Below are positions 7,702 through 16,548 of a DNA stretch of 64,000 nucleotides, one piece after another. The number at the start of each line of letters is the position of its first letter. Position 1 is the first letter of the stretch. The translations under genes were made by a program, and so were the position numbers. The notes below the pieces were generated by a model. The model saw nothing but the letters and a program-made list of their open reading frames with translations, ran no database searches and had not been told where the DNA came from. This DNA comes from Actinomadura xylanilytica (GTDB lineage: Bacteria > Actinomycetota > Actinomycetes > Streptosporangiales > Streptosporangiaceae). The stretch is taken from positions 678,590 to 742,589 of the forward strand of contig NZ_JASNWE010000001.1 in NCBI RefSeq assembly GCF_030283145.1. The letters are read 5' to 3'.

Positions 7702-8418
7702 TCAGTCGTCCTCGTCGCCGGGCCGCGGCGGCCGGCCGGCCATCTCGGCCTTGACCTCGGCGGCGTACCGGTCGACGTACTCCTGCCCGGACAGCTCCCG
7801 GATGGCCTGCATGATCTCGTCGGTGATCTTGCGCAGCACCTCCGGGTCGTCCTCCCGGCCGTAGTGCCGGGAGAAGTCCAGGGGCGCGCCGAACCGGACT
7901 CCGGGACGGATGCCGAACCGCGGCAGCGACCGGCCGGGCGGCATCAGCTCGAAGGTGTTGATCATCGCCATCGGCACCACCGGCACCCGCGACTGGAGCG
8001 CCAGCCGCGCCACCCCGGTCTTGCCCCGGTAGAGCCGCTCGTCGGGGGCGCGGGTGCCCTCGGGGTAGATGCCGAGCAGCTTGCCCTCGTCCAGGATCCG
8101 CAGCCCGGTCCGCAACGCCGCCTCCGCCGCCGACCCGCCGGTCCGGTCGACCGGGACGACGCCGACGCCGGTGAAGAAGGCCTTGCTGATCAGGCCCTTG
8201 ATCCCCTTGCCGGTGAAGTACTCGCCCTTGCCGATGAAGAAGATCGGGCGCATCAGCGGCAGCGGCCCGAAGAAGTGGTCGGCGAACGACAGGTGGTTGC
8301 TGACCAGCAGCGCCGGGCCCTTCTTGGGGACGTTGCCCATGCCCGAGTTCCGCGGCCGCCATCCGAGGTACATGACGGGCGAGAGGACGATCCTGAGCAG
8401 GATCCAGAACCAGAGCAT
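7702..8418 (-). CDS. 1-acyl-glycerol-3-phosphate acyltransferase (PlsC-like)
   Basis: A lysophospholipid acyltransferase of 238 residues that acylates the sn-2 position of lysophosphatidate or a related acceptor at the membrane. The catalytic block NHLSFAD (NHX4D) and the acceptor-binding block YPEGTR are both present. An N-terminal hydrophobic stretch (MLWFWILLRIVLSPVMYLGW) anchors it. The C-terminus is charged and Pro/Asp-rich. Start ATG has GGAGGAAGG about 6 bp upstream. It probably shares a transcript with the two-component genes that follow. Confidence 0.87.
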   Translation of the reverse strand: MLWFWILLRIVLSPVMYLGWRPRNSGMGNVPKKGPALLVSNHLSFADHFFGPLPLMRPIFFIGKGEYFTGKGIKGLISKAFFTGVGVVPVDRTGGSAAEAALRTGLRILDEGKLLGIYPEGTRAPDERLYRGKTGVARLALQSRVPVVPMAMINTFELMPPGRSLPRFGIRPGVRFGAPLDFSRHYGREDDPEVLRKITDEIMQAIRELSGQEYVDRYAAEVKAEMAGRPPRPGDEDD

Positions 8419-8817
8419 GCGACACCTTCCTCCGGCCGCGTGTGCAGCGGCGAGCACGTTCGAGATCCCCGACAGACGGGAGATGATGGGACATCTTTCC
8501 ATCCCATGCCGTGCCTGCCTACGGCCTGCCCACAGCCTGCCACGCACCGGCGCGGACGGGCACGTCCGGCGCGGGCGCACGGGCACGTCCGGCGCGGGCG
8601 CGCGCGGGAGCCCGCGAAGGGGCGGGCGGGCCCGGGGCCGCGGAAGGGCCGGGATGAACGTAGGCTCTGAGCGGGAAATCACAATCGGGTGCGCCCTGGG
8701 GCTTGTCCCGGGCGGCGCAGCGAATACCGTGGGACACACGTTTCGGGGTGTCCGGAGCGTCGCGCGCATCGCGGGCGGCGCCGCCGGTCACACGTCAATG
8801 GGGGAGCGGAGGCCGTC
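8419..8817. other. Divergent intergenic region, no gene recognised
   Basis: About 400 bp separate the acyltransferase from the genes to its right, which are transcribed in the opposite direction. It must hold two promoters, but I cannot place them with confidence. It contains an exact 23-bp tandem duplication (8556-8601) and a small inverted repeat, GGACAC (8732-8737) with GTGTCC (8748-8753). No frame in it has coding character. Confidence 0.5.
8556..8601. repeat. Exact 23-bp tandem duplication
   Basis: The unit runs 8556-8578 and is repeated base for base at 8579-8601, beginning ACGGGCACGTCC and ending GCGGGCGC. It lies in a divergent promoter region, upstream of the acyltransferase. It could be slippage or a doubled binding site. 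Confidence 0.85.
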
Positions 8818-8868
8818 ATGCCGGTGCTGTCGGTCACGCCGCAGTCGTCGAAGGAGCCGGCTCCGTGA
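8818..8868 (+). CDS. Possible 16-residue leader peptide
   Basis: An ATG preceded by GGAGCGGAGG opens a 16-codon frame (MPVLSVTPQSSKEPAP). Its TGA overlaps the GTG start of the next gene (GTGA). The ribosome-binding site of the following gene lies inside it. This layout fits a translated leader or coupling peptide, but the frame is too short to prove. Confidence 0.35.
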   Translation: MPVLSVTPQSSKEPAP

Positions 8869-9716
8869 ATCGCCGTGGCAATGGACTGTCAGCGGAGACC
8901 TACGCCCCGCTGGTCGACCTGGCGCCGCATCTGGCCGACGCCATGCTGGCCGCGCTGCGCGACGCCGGGGTCGCCGCGTACGCCACCGCCCCCAACGGGC
9001 TGGTCGACCTGACCGGTGAGGCCGCCACCGGCGACGTGCTCGACCGGCTCTACGTCGACGTCGACATGAAGCCGGCCGCCGAGTCCATCCTGCGGGCCCA
9101 CCTGGCCCGGTTGCGCGACGCCGGGGGACGCGGGTCCGAGGGCGAGCGGCCCGACGGCGACCTGGCCGAGCCCGCGCCGCGCGACGACCAGCTCGATCAG
9201 CTCGACCCGTTCGACGCGCGCGACGCCGACGGCACGCCGCCCGGCGCCGGCGACTCCCCCACCGGCACCGCCGAGCGCGACGAGGACGCCATCTGGGCCG
9301 AGATCGTCGCGGGCTACGACAGCGTCCCCGAGGGCGACCGCGTCCCCTGGCCCGACCAGGAGAACATCCACGAGCCGCCCAAGCCGCCCGAGGAGGGCGA
9401 CGACCGCACCGGCCGGATCCCGCGGGCCCGGGTGATCAAGCCGGCCGAGCCCGCCGAGCTCCCGCCGGACGAGGACGAGGGCCACTACGTCCCGCCGCCG
9501 CCCCCGCCGCTGCCGGCCGCCGACCCGCTCACCAAGGGCGCGTGGATCGCGCTGGTCGGCGGCCCGGTCTACCTGCTGATCACCGTCATCCTCGACTGGG
9601 ACGTGCCCGGCTGGGCCGCGTTCCTGGCGGTCGCGGCGTTCATCGGCGGGTTCGTGACGCTGGTGCTGCGGATGGGCGACGAGCCCCGCGATCCCGACGA
9701 CGGCGCCGTAGTCTGA
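8865..9716 (+). CDS. Membrane protein with acidic N-terminal domain, unknown function
   Basis: A 283-residue protein I do not assign to a named family. The first 90 residues form a compact Ala/Leu/Asp-rich domain (ETYAPLVDLAPHLADAMLAA). A long acidic, Pro-rich linker follows (about 90-220, ending PPPPPPLP). Two membrane helices (about 225-270) and an acidic tail complete it, so the soluble part likely faces the cytoplasm. The GTG at 8865 was chosen because AAGGAG lies 8 bp upstream. It stands where S. coelicolor has a conserved hypothetical between the acyltransferase and glucokinase regions, as I recall. Confidence 0.75.
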   Translation: MNRRGNGLSAETYAPLVDLAPHLADAMLAALRDAGVAAYATAPNGLVDLTGEAATGDVLDRLYVDVDMKPAAESILRAHLARLRDAGGRGSEGERPDGDLAEPAPRDDQLDQLDPFDARDADGTPPGAGDSPTGTAERDEDAIWAEIVAGYDSVPEGDRVPWPDQENIHEPPKPPEEGDDRTGRIPRARVIKPAEPAELPPDEDEGHYVPPPPPPLPAADPLTKGAWIALVGGPVYLLITVILDWDVPGWAAFLAVAAFIGGFVTLVLRMGDEPRDPDDGAVV

Positions 9717-9750
9717 CCCCGTTCGACCCCGTCCGGCCCGTCCGGCCCCG

Positions 9751-10473
9751 TCAGGGCAGGCGCAGGTCGGCCACGACGGGGCGGTGGTCGGTCGCCGCCA
9801 GGTAGTCGGCGCGCAGCGCGGCGTCGTCCGGGACGCCGCAGCCCACCACCCCGATCGCGGGATCGGGGAACACGCCGTCGATGCGCCTGCGCGGATCGCG
9901 GGCCGAGAACGTCTCCTCAAGCCCCACCGGCGCGACAGCGCGGGCGTCCTGGAACCGGCCGGTGAGCAGCGTCCACGACGCGCCGCCCGGCTCCTCGTTC
10001 ACGTCGCCGGCGAGCACCACGGGCGCGTCGTGGCGGCGGCCCGCCCGGTCGAGCAGCGCGATCACCTGGCCGGTGTGCTCGCGGCGCGGTCCGTCGGCGA
10101 GGTCGAGATGGGTGCTGGCCGCGATCAGCCGGCCGGGCGGCCCGCCGTCCGGCGCCGGGATCTCTAGCACGGCGACCGCCAGCGCCCGCCGGTGCAGGCC
10201 GGGGACGCGGCTGAGGAGGTGGAACTCGCGGGCGAGGCCACGGACCCGCGGCGCCGCCAGGACGGCGAGCCCCGCCGCCCGGCGGCCCGCCACGACCCGC
10301 AGCCCGCAGTCCCGCGCCAGCGCGCGCCGCCTGCCGCGCCAGCCCCGGAACCGCGGCACCTCCTGGAGGCACACCACGTCCGGCGCGAGCGCGCGGACGA
10401 CCCGGGCCACCGCGGCCGGGTCGTCGCGCAGCGACCGGATGTTGTAGCCGAGCACCCGGACCGGCGGCCCCAT
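9751..10473 (-). CDS. Endonuclease/exonuclease/phosphatase (EEP) family hydrolase
   Basis: A 240-residue Mg-dependent phosphodiesterase of the DNase I/exonuclease III fold. The motif series is complete: GYNIRS near the N-terminus, CLQEV, STHLDL, AGDVNEEPG, RRIDGVF and the C-terminal TDHRPVVAD. There is no signal peptide. The substrate cannot be read from sequence; family members cut nucleic acids, phosphoinositides or sphingomyelin. It starts 4 bp after the glucokinase stop and is probably in the same operon. Confidence 0.88.
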   Translation of the reverse strand: MGPPVRVLGYNIRSLRDDPAAVARVVRALAPDVVCLQEVPRFRGWRGRRRALARDCGLRVVAGRRAAGLAVLAAPRVRGLAREFHLLSRVPGLHRRALAVAVLEIPAPDGGPPGRLIAASTHLDLADGPRREHTGQVIALLDRAGRRHDAPVVLAGDVNEEPGGASWTLLTGRFQDARAVAPVGLEETFSARDPRRRIDGVFPDPAIGVVGCGVPDDAALRADYLAATDHRPVVADLRLP

Positions 10474-10477
10474 CGGG

Positions 10478-11422
10478 TCAGATCCTGGCCAGGTCGGCCG
10501 CGCCGACGATGCCGGCGTCGGAGCCGAGCTCGGCGATCCGGATCTGCGGGGTCGGCCGGTGCCCGCGCCCGGTGAGCGCCGCCCCGAACGCCTGCCGGAT
10601 CGGGTCGAGCAGCAGGTCGCCCGCGTCCGAGAGCCCGCCGCCGATGATGAACGCCCCCGGGTCGAGGATCGCGGACAGGTCGGCCAGCCCCTGGCCCGCC
10701 CACTGCGCCACCGACCGGAAGCACTCCAGCGCCGCCGGGTCGCCCTCGCGGGCCGCCTGGGTGACCTCCGGGCCGCTGATCCCCTCGGGCCGCCCCCCGC
10801 CGAGCTCCAGCAGCCGCCCGGCCATCGCGGGCGCCACCCTGGCCAGGTCGCGGGCCTCGTGCACGAGCGCGTTGCCGCTGGCGTACTGCTCCCAGCAGCC
10901 GCGGTTGCCGCAGCCGCAGCGGCGGCCGTCCGGGACGACCCGGAAGTGGCCGAACTCAGCGCCGATGCCGAACCGGCCCCGGTACAGCTCGCCGTTGATG
11001 ATGATGCCGCCGCCGATGCCGGTGCCGAGGGCGATCAGGACGATGAAGTCCTCGCCCCGCCCGGCGCCGAACCGCGCCTCGCCCCAGGCGGTCGCGTTGC
11101 CGTCGTTCTCGACCACCACCGGCAGCCCGACCCGCTCCTCGACCTTCTTCTTGATCGGCTCGTCGCGCCAGGCCAGGTTGGGCGCGAACAGCACGGTGGA
11201 GCGCGTCTCGTCGACGAAGCCGGCCGAGCCGAGGCCGACCGCGACCACGTCCGCGTACTTGCCCTTGAGCAGGTCGACGACCTCGGCGATGACCTCGGCG
11301 GTCTCCGCGGGATTGGTGGAGGGCGTGGGTCGCCGCACCTTCTCCAGGATCGTGCCCCGGTCGTCGATGACTCCCGCGGCCACCTTCGTGCCGCCCACGT
11401 CGACGCCGATGGTCAGGGCCAT
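10478..11422 (-). CDS. glkA: ROK-family glucokinase
   Basis: It phosphorylates glucose with ATP; in streptomycetes GlkA is also central to carbon catabolite repression. The 314 residues show the N-terminal ATP-binding loop GVDVGGTKVAAGV, the sugar-binding ENDGNATAWGE and ALGTGIGGG. The ROK zinc motif CGCGNRGCWEQYASG is also present. Start ATG has GGAGGA about 8 bp upstream. Nearby are the phosphofructokinase and the MacRS-like pair, the same neighbourhood as S. coelicolor glkA. No sugar transporter lies next to it. Confidence 0.95.
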   Translation of the reverse strand: MALTIGVDVGGTKVAAGVIDDRGTILEKVRRPTPSTNPAETAEVIAEVVDLLKGKYADVVAVGLGSAGFVDETRSTVLFAPNLAWRDEPIKKKVEERVGLPVVVENDGNATAWGEARFGAGRGEDFIVLIALGTGIGGGIIINGELYRGRFGIGAEFGHFRVVPDGRRCGCGNRGCWEQYASGNALVHEARDLARVAPAMAGRLLELGGGRPEGISGPEVTQAAREGDPAALECFRSVAQWAGQGLADLSAILDPGAFIIGGGLSDAGDLLLDPIRQAFGAALTGRGHRPTPQIRIAELGSDAGIVGAADLARI

Positions 11423-11469
11423 GTACGGTTCCTCCTCCTCGCGGCGCCCCACCGGACCCCGCCGTTGCC

Positions 11470-11721
11470 CTACCCGATGCCGACGGGATCCTCACCGGTG
11501 GCCGAGGCCCAGGCCCCGCCCGCGCCCGGATCCGGATCGGCGTCCAGGCCGGTGTCCGCGACCGGGCCGGTGTCCGCGACCGGGGCCGTCGCCCGGGCCC
11601 ACACGTCGCCGCCCCGGCCGCCGGGAGCGCTCCAGGCGCCGGCCGCGCCGCCGACGCGGCGGCACAGGGCGTCCAGGAGCTTGACGGCCTCGCCGAGGAC
11701 GTCGCCGGGCTGCTCGGTCAT
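11470..11721 (-). CDS. Small acidic protein, unknown function
   Basis: An 83-residue protein. The first 25 residues are helical (GEAVKLLDALCRRVGG). The rest is Ala/Gly/Asp-rich, low complexity, with a duplicated PVADTG. I chose the ATG at 11721. A GTG further upstream (11784) would add 21 codons, but those have AT-rich third positions unlike coding sequence here. It lies between an SRPBCC protein and glucokinase, all on the same strand. Confidence 0.55.
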   Translation of the reverse strand: MTEQPGDVLGEAVKLLDALCRRVGGAAGAWSAPGGRGGDVWARATAPVADTGPVADTGLDADPDPGAGGAWASATGEDPVGIG

Positions 11722-11784
11722 GAGAACAATTCCATCCGTTGTCGGCGTGAAACGGTACCGCCCGCCGGGCGCGCCGCGCTTCAC

Positions 11785-12228
11785 TCAGCCCTCGACGTGT
11801 CGTTTCAGGCCCTTGAGCGCCGAGTCGGTGATCCGCTTCTCGCCCTTGCGCCGGACCATGCCGATCATCGGGACCCGGACGTCCACGGCCAGCTCGTAGG
11901 TCACCTCGGTCACGTCCGCCGCGCCGCCGGCCGCGGCCAGGGTGTACGAGCCGTGCAGGCCGGTGACCACCGTGCCCTTCTCGACCAGCTCCCAGTGGAC
12001 CGCGTCGTCGCCGTCCCAGGTGTAGGCCAATCCGACGGTGTCGCTGAACGGGCCGCCGTCGAACGTCAGCCGGCCCCGGGCGGCCCGGCCGTCCGGGCCG
12101 GTCTCCTGCACGGTGAACTCGCGGATGCCGCCGGCCCAGTCGGGATAGGCCGCCAGATCGGCGATCACCGCCATGATCTCGGGTTTCGCCGCCTCGATGG
12201 TGATGGTGGAACTGGTGCGGTCGGCCAT
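11785..12228 (-). CDS. SRPBCC (START-like/polyketide cyclase) family protein
   Basis: A 147-residue single-domain protein of the helix-grip fold, which binds hydrophobic ligands in a central cavity. It has the usual opening (ASSTITI-like, here RTSSTITIEAAKPEIMAVIADLAAYPDW), the central beta sheet, and the long C-terminal helix (SALKGLKRHVEG). The ligand is unknown. The start ATG has AGGAG 8 bp upstream. Confidence 0.82.
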   Translation of the reverse strand: MADRTSSTITIEAAKPEIMAVIADLAAYPDWAGGIREFTVQETGPDGRAARGRLTFDGGPFSDTVGLAYTWDGDDAVHWELVEKGTVVTGLHGSYTLAAAGGAADVTEVTYELAVDVRVPMIGMVRRKGEKRITDSALKGLKRHVEG

Positions 12229-12259
12229 CGTCGCGCTCCTGTCGTCGGGAAGGGATCTC

Positions 12260-13027
12260 TCACACCGTCAGCGTGAAGGGCACCCCGCTGGCCCGGAAGT
12301 GCCCGACGTTGACGCACTCGGTACGGCCGATGCGGATCCGCCGGGCGAGGGGCTGGTGCACGTGGCCGAACAGCACGTACCTCGGCTGGGTGCGGCGGAC
12401 GGCCTCCAGCACCGCCTCGCTGCCCCGCTCGAACCTGCGCGCCACGGTGTCGTACAGCAGTTCGGGGACGGCGGGCGGGATGTGGCAGCACAGCACGTCG
12501 ACCTCGCCGACGGCGGCGACCTTGGCCGCGTAGGTCTCCTCGTCCAGCTCGTAGGGGGTGCGGTACTCGGTGCGCAGCCCGCCGCCGACGAACCCGAAGC
12601 GCAGCCCGCCCAGCTCGGCGACCTGCCCGTCCAGCACATGGTGGCCCTCGCGCAGGTGCGCGCCCCACATGCGCGGGATGTCGACGTTGCCGTAGGTGAG
12701 GTAGGCCGGGGTCGGCATCGCCGCGAACAGCTCGGCGTACTGCCGGTCGACGGCCCGCTCGATGTGCGGCCAGGAGCCGCCCTCCAGCGAGTCCCACAGG
12801 GAGCGGGAGAACTCGCGGGCCTCCTCGAAGCGCTTGGCCGTGCGCAGCGCGATGAACCGGTCGGCGTTCTTCTGGCCGAACAGGTCGGCGAAGATCCCGC
12901 GGGCGTGGTCGGAGTAGTCGATGAACAGGATCAGGTCGCCCAGGCAGATGAGAACATCCGCCCCGTCGCCCGCGCGCTTGAGGTCCTCCGCGCGGCCGTG
13001 GACGTCACTCACCACATGGATCCGCAT
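12260..13027 (-). CDS. Metallophosphoesterase
   Basis: A 255-residue calcineurin-like phosphoesterase with a binuclear metal site. The ligand motifs are SDVHG (7-11), CLGDL, YGNVD, CCHIPP and the final GHVH. The substrate is unknown; proteins of this type include cyclic-nucleotide and nucleotide-polyphosphate hydrolases. It starts 10 bp after the cutC stop. A TAGAGT hexamer 6 nt before the ATG suggests an additional leaderless transcript. Confidence 0.88.
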   Translation of the reverse strand: MRIHVVSDVHGRAEDLKRAGDGADVLICLGDLILFIDYSDHARGIFADLFGQKNADRFIALRTAKRFEEAREFSRSLWDSLEGGSWPHIERAVDRQYAELFAAMPTPAYLTYGNVDIPRMWGAHLREGHHVLDGQVAELGGLRFGFVGGGLRTEYRTPYELDEETYAAKVAAVGEVDVLCCHIPPAVPELLYDTVARRFERGSEAVLEAVRRTQPRYVLFGHVHQPLARRIRIGRTECVNVGHFRASGVPFTLTV

Positions 13028-13033
13028 GAACCG

Positions 13034-13039
13034 ACTCTA
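13034..13039 (-). promoter_or_regulatory. -10 element for a leaderless metallophosphoesterase mRNA
   Basis: TAGAGT on the minus strand ends 6 nt before the ATG at 13027, which would put the first transcribed base at or near the A of ATG. There is no ribosome-binding site in the gap. Confidence 0.45.
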
Positions 13040-13741
13040 ATGGGACGCGCCCGCGGCGGCGGCGACGAGGGCGCGCCACTCGCCGACGAGCGCGGCGTCG
13101 ACCGGCACCTCCCAGGCCCCGTCCGGACGGACCGCGGTGCCGACGTGGAAGGCGGTGACGCCCGCGGCGGCGAGCACCGCGACGTGCTTGCGGCGCAACC
13201 CGCCGCCCGCCATGATCAGGGCCGCCGCGTCCGGGCTCTCGGCGGCCCGCCTGACCAGCACCTCCAGCCCCGCCCCGACGCCCCTGGCCGACCCGGCGGT
13301 GAGGACGGTGCCGGGCGCGCCGGGCAGGTCGCGGACGGCCTGCCAGGCGGCGGCCGGGTCGGACGCGTGGTCCAGGGCCCGGTGGAACGTCCATGGCAGC
13401 GGGGCGGCGGACGCGGCGAGCCCGGCGGTCGCGGCGGCGTCGATCCGCCCCGACGGGCTTAGGAAACCGAGCACGAATCCGTCGGCGCCGGCCGCGGCGA
13501 GGTCGGCGGCGGCGCGGCGCAGCCGGTCCAGCTCGGCGGCGGTGGTGCCGAACCCGGCGTTGGCGCGCAGCATCACCCGCATCGGCAGGGAGGTGACCTC
13601 CCTCATGCCGGCGACCACCTCGGGGTCGGGGGTCAGCCCGTCGGCGGCCATGTCGGCGGCGACCTCGATCCGGTCGGCGCCGCCCTCCTCGGCGGCCCGC
13701 GCGTCGGCGGGCGTCAGTGCGATCACTTCCAGCAGTGCCAA
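13037..13741 (-). CDS. cutC: CutC family protein
   Basis: A 234-residue TIM-barrel protein of the CutC family, historically linked to copper tolerance, though the biochemical role is not settled. Family blocks are clear: the N-terminal LEVIALTPADARAAEEGGADRIE, MRVMLRAN, WTFHRALD and LTAGSARG. The start appears to be TTG at 13741, with GGGAGAA upstream. It is the first gene of a leftward run that may continue through the metallophosphoesterase. Confidence 0.88.
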   Translation of the reverse strand: MALLEVIALTPADARAAEEGGADRIEVAADMAADGLTPDPEVVAGMREVTSLPMRVMLRANAGFGTTAAELDRLRRAAADLAAAGADGFVLGFLSPSGRIDAAATAGLAASAAPLPWTFHRALDHASDPAAAWQAVRDLPGAPGTVLTAGSARGVGAGLEVLVRRAAESPDAAALIMAGGGLRRKHVAVLAAAGVTAFHVGTAVRPDGAWEVPVDAALVGEWRALVAAAAGASH

Positions 13742-13965
13742 GGGGGTTCTCCCGGGTCAGGTCGGAGCCGCCGGAGTCCTGCCCGAGCCCGGCCCGTCAA
13801 GGGTAGGCGCACGGCTCCCCGCGCCCGGCGGGGACGCGGAGACTTGCCCCGTCCTTGACCGGCGGCGCGCACCGGCCGGACTTTGCTACTCACGGGTATC
13901 ATCGGGTCGCGGGGAGCCTGTAGCGTCGTCCCCGCCATCCGCACAGATCAATCGAGGAGTGGGCC

Positions 13966-15759
13966 GTGCGCGAGTTCAGCGTCCCCCCGATGGTGGAGGT
14001 CTCCGACGCCACCAACCTGACCGACGCACCGTTCGCCCGAGCCGCCGAACGGCCCGGCACGATCGTGCTGCGCCGCCGGAACGAGGCCGGCACGGCCTGG
14101 CGGGCCGTGACCGCCCGCGACTTCGCCGCGGAGGTGACGCGGGTCGCCAAGGGCCTGGTCGCCGCCGGGATCGAGCCGGGCGACCGGGTCGCGCTGATGT
14201 CGCGGACCCGCTACGAGTGGACGGTCCTGGACTACGCGATCTGGGCCGCGGGCGCCGTCGCCGTCCCGATCTACGAGACCTCCTCCGCCGAGCAGATCCA
14301 GTGGATCGTCGGCGACTCGGGCGCCCGCGCGGTGTTCGCCGAGACCGCCGCGCACCGGGCCGCGATCGAGGGGGTCCGGGACGCGCTCCCGGACCTCGCG
14401 CACCTCTGGGGCATCGACGACGGCGGCGCCGACGCCGTGGCCGCCCTCGGCGCCGGGCTCGGCGACGAGGTGGTCGAGGAGCGGCGCCGGTCCCGCACCG
14501 CCGGCGACGTCGCCACGCTCGTCTACACCTCGGGCACCACCGGCCGCCCCAAGGGCTGCGAGCTGACCCACGGGAACCTGGTGTCGACCGCCCGCAACGC
14601 GATCCAGGGCGCGATCTCCGAGGTCGCGGTCGACGGCAGCTCGACGCTGCTCTTCCTGCCGCTCGCGCACGTGTTCGCCCGGCTGATCGAGGTCGCCTGC
14701 GTCGAGGGCGGCATCGTGCTCGGCCACAGCGACATCGCGGGCCTGCTGCCCGACCTGGCCACCTTCCGGCCGACCTTCCTGCTGGCCGTGCCGCGCGTCT
14801 TCGAGAAGGTCTACAACGGGGCCGAGCAGAAGGCCGCCGCCGACGGCAAGGGCAAGATCTTCCGCGCCGCCGCCGACACCGCGATCGCCTACAGCCAGGC
14901 CCTGGACTCCGGCGGCCCCGGGCTCGCCCTCAAGGCCCGGCACCGCGTCTTCGACGTGCTGGTGTACCGGAAGCTGCGCGCCGCCGTCGGCGGGCGGGTG
15001 CAGTACGCGGTGTCGGGCGGCGCCGCCCTCGGCGAGCGGCTCGGCCACTTCTTCCGCGGCGTGGGCATCACGATCCTGGAGGGGTACGGGCTGACCGAGA
15101 CCACCGCCCCGGCCAGCGTCAACCGGCCCACCGCGATCCGGATCGGCACCGTCGGGCGGCCGATCCCGGGCGTCACCGTCCGGATCGCGGACGACGGCGA
15201 GGTCCTGATCAAGGGCGTCAACATCCTGCGCGGGTACTGGAACAACCCGTCCGCCACCGAGGAGTCCCTGGCCGACGGCTGGTTCCACACCGGCGACCTC
15301 GGCTCGCTGGACGCCGACGGGTACCTGGCCATCACCGGACGGAAGAAGGAGATCCTGGTCACCGCGGCGGGCAAGAACGTGGCGCCCGCCCCGCTGGAGG
15401 ACCGGCTGCGGGCCAGCCCGCTGATCAGCCAGTGCCTGGTCGTCGGCGACGGCCGCAAGTTCATCAGCGCGCTGATCACGCTGGACGAGGAGGCGCTCGG
15501 CCCCTGGAAGCGGCAGCACGGCAGGCCGGACGCGATGACCGTCGACGAGCTGCGCCGCGACCCCGCCCTGATCGCCGAGATCGACGCGGCCGTGGCCGGC
15601 GCCAACGCGTCGGTCTCGCACGCCGAGGCGATCAAGAAGTACGAGATCCTCGGCGTGGACTTCACCGAGGAGGCCGGGCACATGACGCCGAGCCTCAAGG
15701 TGCGCCGGCACGTCGTCATGAAGGACTTCGCCGACGAGATCGACGCGATCTACTCCTGA
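13966..15759 (+). CDS. Long-chain fatty acyl-CoA synthetase
   Basis: It activates long-chain fatty acids to acyl-CoA through an acyl-adenylate. At 597 residues it matches FadD15-type enzymes. Motifs are YTSGTTGRPKGCELTHGN (ATP/AMP loop), GYGLTETTAP, WFHTGDLG and the C-terminal GRKKEILVTAAGKNVAP hinge. Two of these include the residues that bind AMP and the carboxylate. The start is GTG with GAGGAG upstream, in a region with a possible -10 (TAGCGT, about 13921). S. coelicolor has a similar ligase in the same place. Confidence 0.93.
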   Translation: MREFSVPPMVEVSDATNLTDAPFARAAERPGTIVLRRRNEAGTAWRAVTARDFAAEVTRVAKGLVAAGIEPGDRVALMSRTRYEWTVLDYAIWAAGAVAVPIYETSSAEQIQWIVGDSGARAVFAETAAHRAAIEGVRDALPDLAHLWGIDDGGADAVAALGAGLGDEVVEERRRSRTAGDVATLVYTSGTTGRPKGCELTHGNLVSTARNAIQGAISEVAVDGSSTLLFLPLAHVFARLIEVACVEGGIVLGHSDIAGLLPDLATFRPTFLLAVPRVFEKVYNGAEQKAAADGKGKIFRAAADTAIAYSQALDSGGPGLALKARHRVFDVLVYRKLRAAVGGRVQYAVSGGAALGERLGHFFRGVGITILEGYGLTETTAPASVNRPTAIRIGTVGRPIPGVTVRIADDGEVLIKGVNILRGYWNNPSATEESLADGWFHTGDLGSLDADGYLAITGRKKEILVTAAGKNVAPAPLEDRLRASPLISQCLVVGDGRKFISALITLDEEALGPWKRQHGRPDAMTVDELRRDPALIAEIDAAVAGANASVSHAEAIKKYEILGVDFTEEAGHMTPSLKVRRHVVMKDFADEIDAIYS

Positions 15760-15839
15760 CCCGGCGGGACGCTGAAGGACGCGGCGGGACGCGGCGGGAC
15801 GCCGTCCGGAGGGGCGGCCCGCCGCGGCCCGTGCGGGTC

Positions 15840-16493
15840 CTAGAGGACGGCGACGGCGTCGGCGATCGGGGTGCCGCCGTTGATCAGGTCCAGGGTCCGG
15901 TGCCGCGCGCCGGGCGCGTCCAGCAGCGCGACGATCACCGCGGCGACGTCGTCCCGGGTCACCTCGCCCCGCCCGATCGGCGGCTCGGCCAGCCTGACCC
16001 GGCCGGTCCCCGGATCGTCGGTGAGGCGGCCCGGCCGCAGAATCAGCCAGTCGAGGTCCCGGGCGCGCAGGTCCTCCTCCGCCGCCCCCTTGGCCCGGAC
16101 GTAGGCGGCCCAGACCTCGTCGGTGCCGGCCCGCGGCGGCTCCCCCGCACCCATCGCCGACACCTGGAGCAGCCGCCGGACCCCGGCGCGCTCGGCCGCG
16201 TCCGCCACCAGCACCGACGCCGCCCGGTCGACCGAGTCCTTGCGGCCCGCGCCACTCCCGGGGCCGGCCCCGGCCGCGAAGACGACCGCCTCCGCGCCGG
16301 TCACCTCGGCCGCCACCTCGTCCAGGCCCGCCTGCTCCAGGTCGCACACGACCGGGCCGGCGCCCGCCGCCCGCACGTCGCCGGCATGGTCCGGATTCCG
16401 GATCAGGCTCAGCACGGTGTCCCCCCGCGCGGCCAGCAGCCGGGCCAGGCGCAGCGCGATCTGCCCGTGCCCTCCCGCGATCACAACGTTCAT
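15840..16493 (-). CDS. NAD(P)-binding SDR-type protein
   Basis: A 217-residue atypical short-chain dehydrogenase (NmrA/SDR_a5-like). The N-terminal nucleotide loop is GGHGQIALRLARLL. The segment VSAMGAG and YVRAKGAAEEDL corresponds to the catalytic Ser and YxxxK region (YVRAK). RPGRLTDDPGTG follows, as in related sugar-nucleotide and redox-sensing proteins. The substrate is unknown. It is convergent with the acyl-CoA synthetase. Confidence 0.82.
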   Translation of the reverse strand: MNVVIAGGHGQIALRLARLLAARGDTVLSLIRNPDHAGDVRAAGAGPVVCDLEQAGLDEVAAEVTGAEAVVFAAGAGPGSGAGRKDSVDRAASVLVADAAERAGVRRLLQVSAMGAGEPPRAGTDEVWAAYVRAKGAAEEDLRARDLDWLILRPGRLTDDPGTGRVRLAEPPIGRGEVTRDDVAAVIVALLDAPGARHRTLDLINGGTPIADAVAVL

Positions 16494-16548
16494 GGGGTGA
16501 TCCTACGAACCCGGCGGCCCGTCTGGGGGACGCGGGGCCGGAGAGCGG

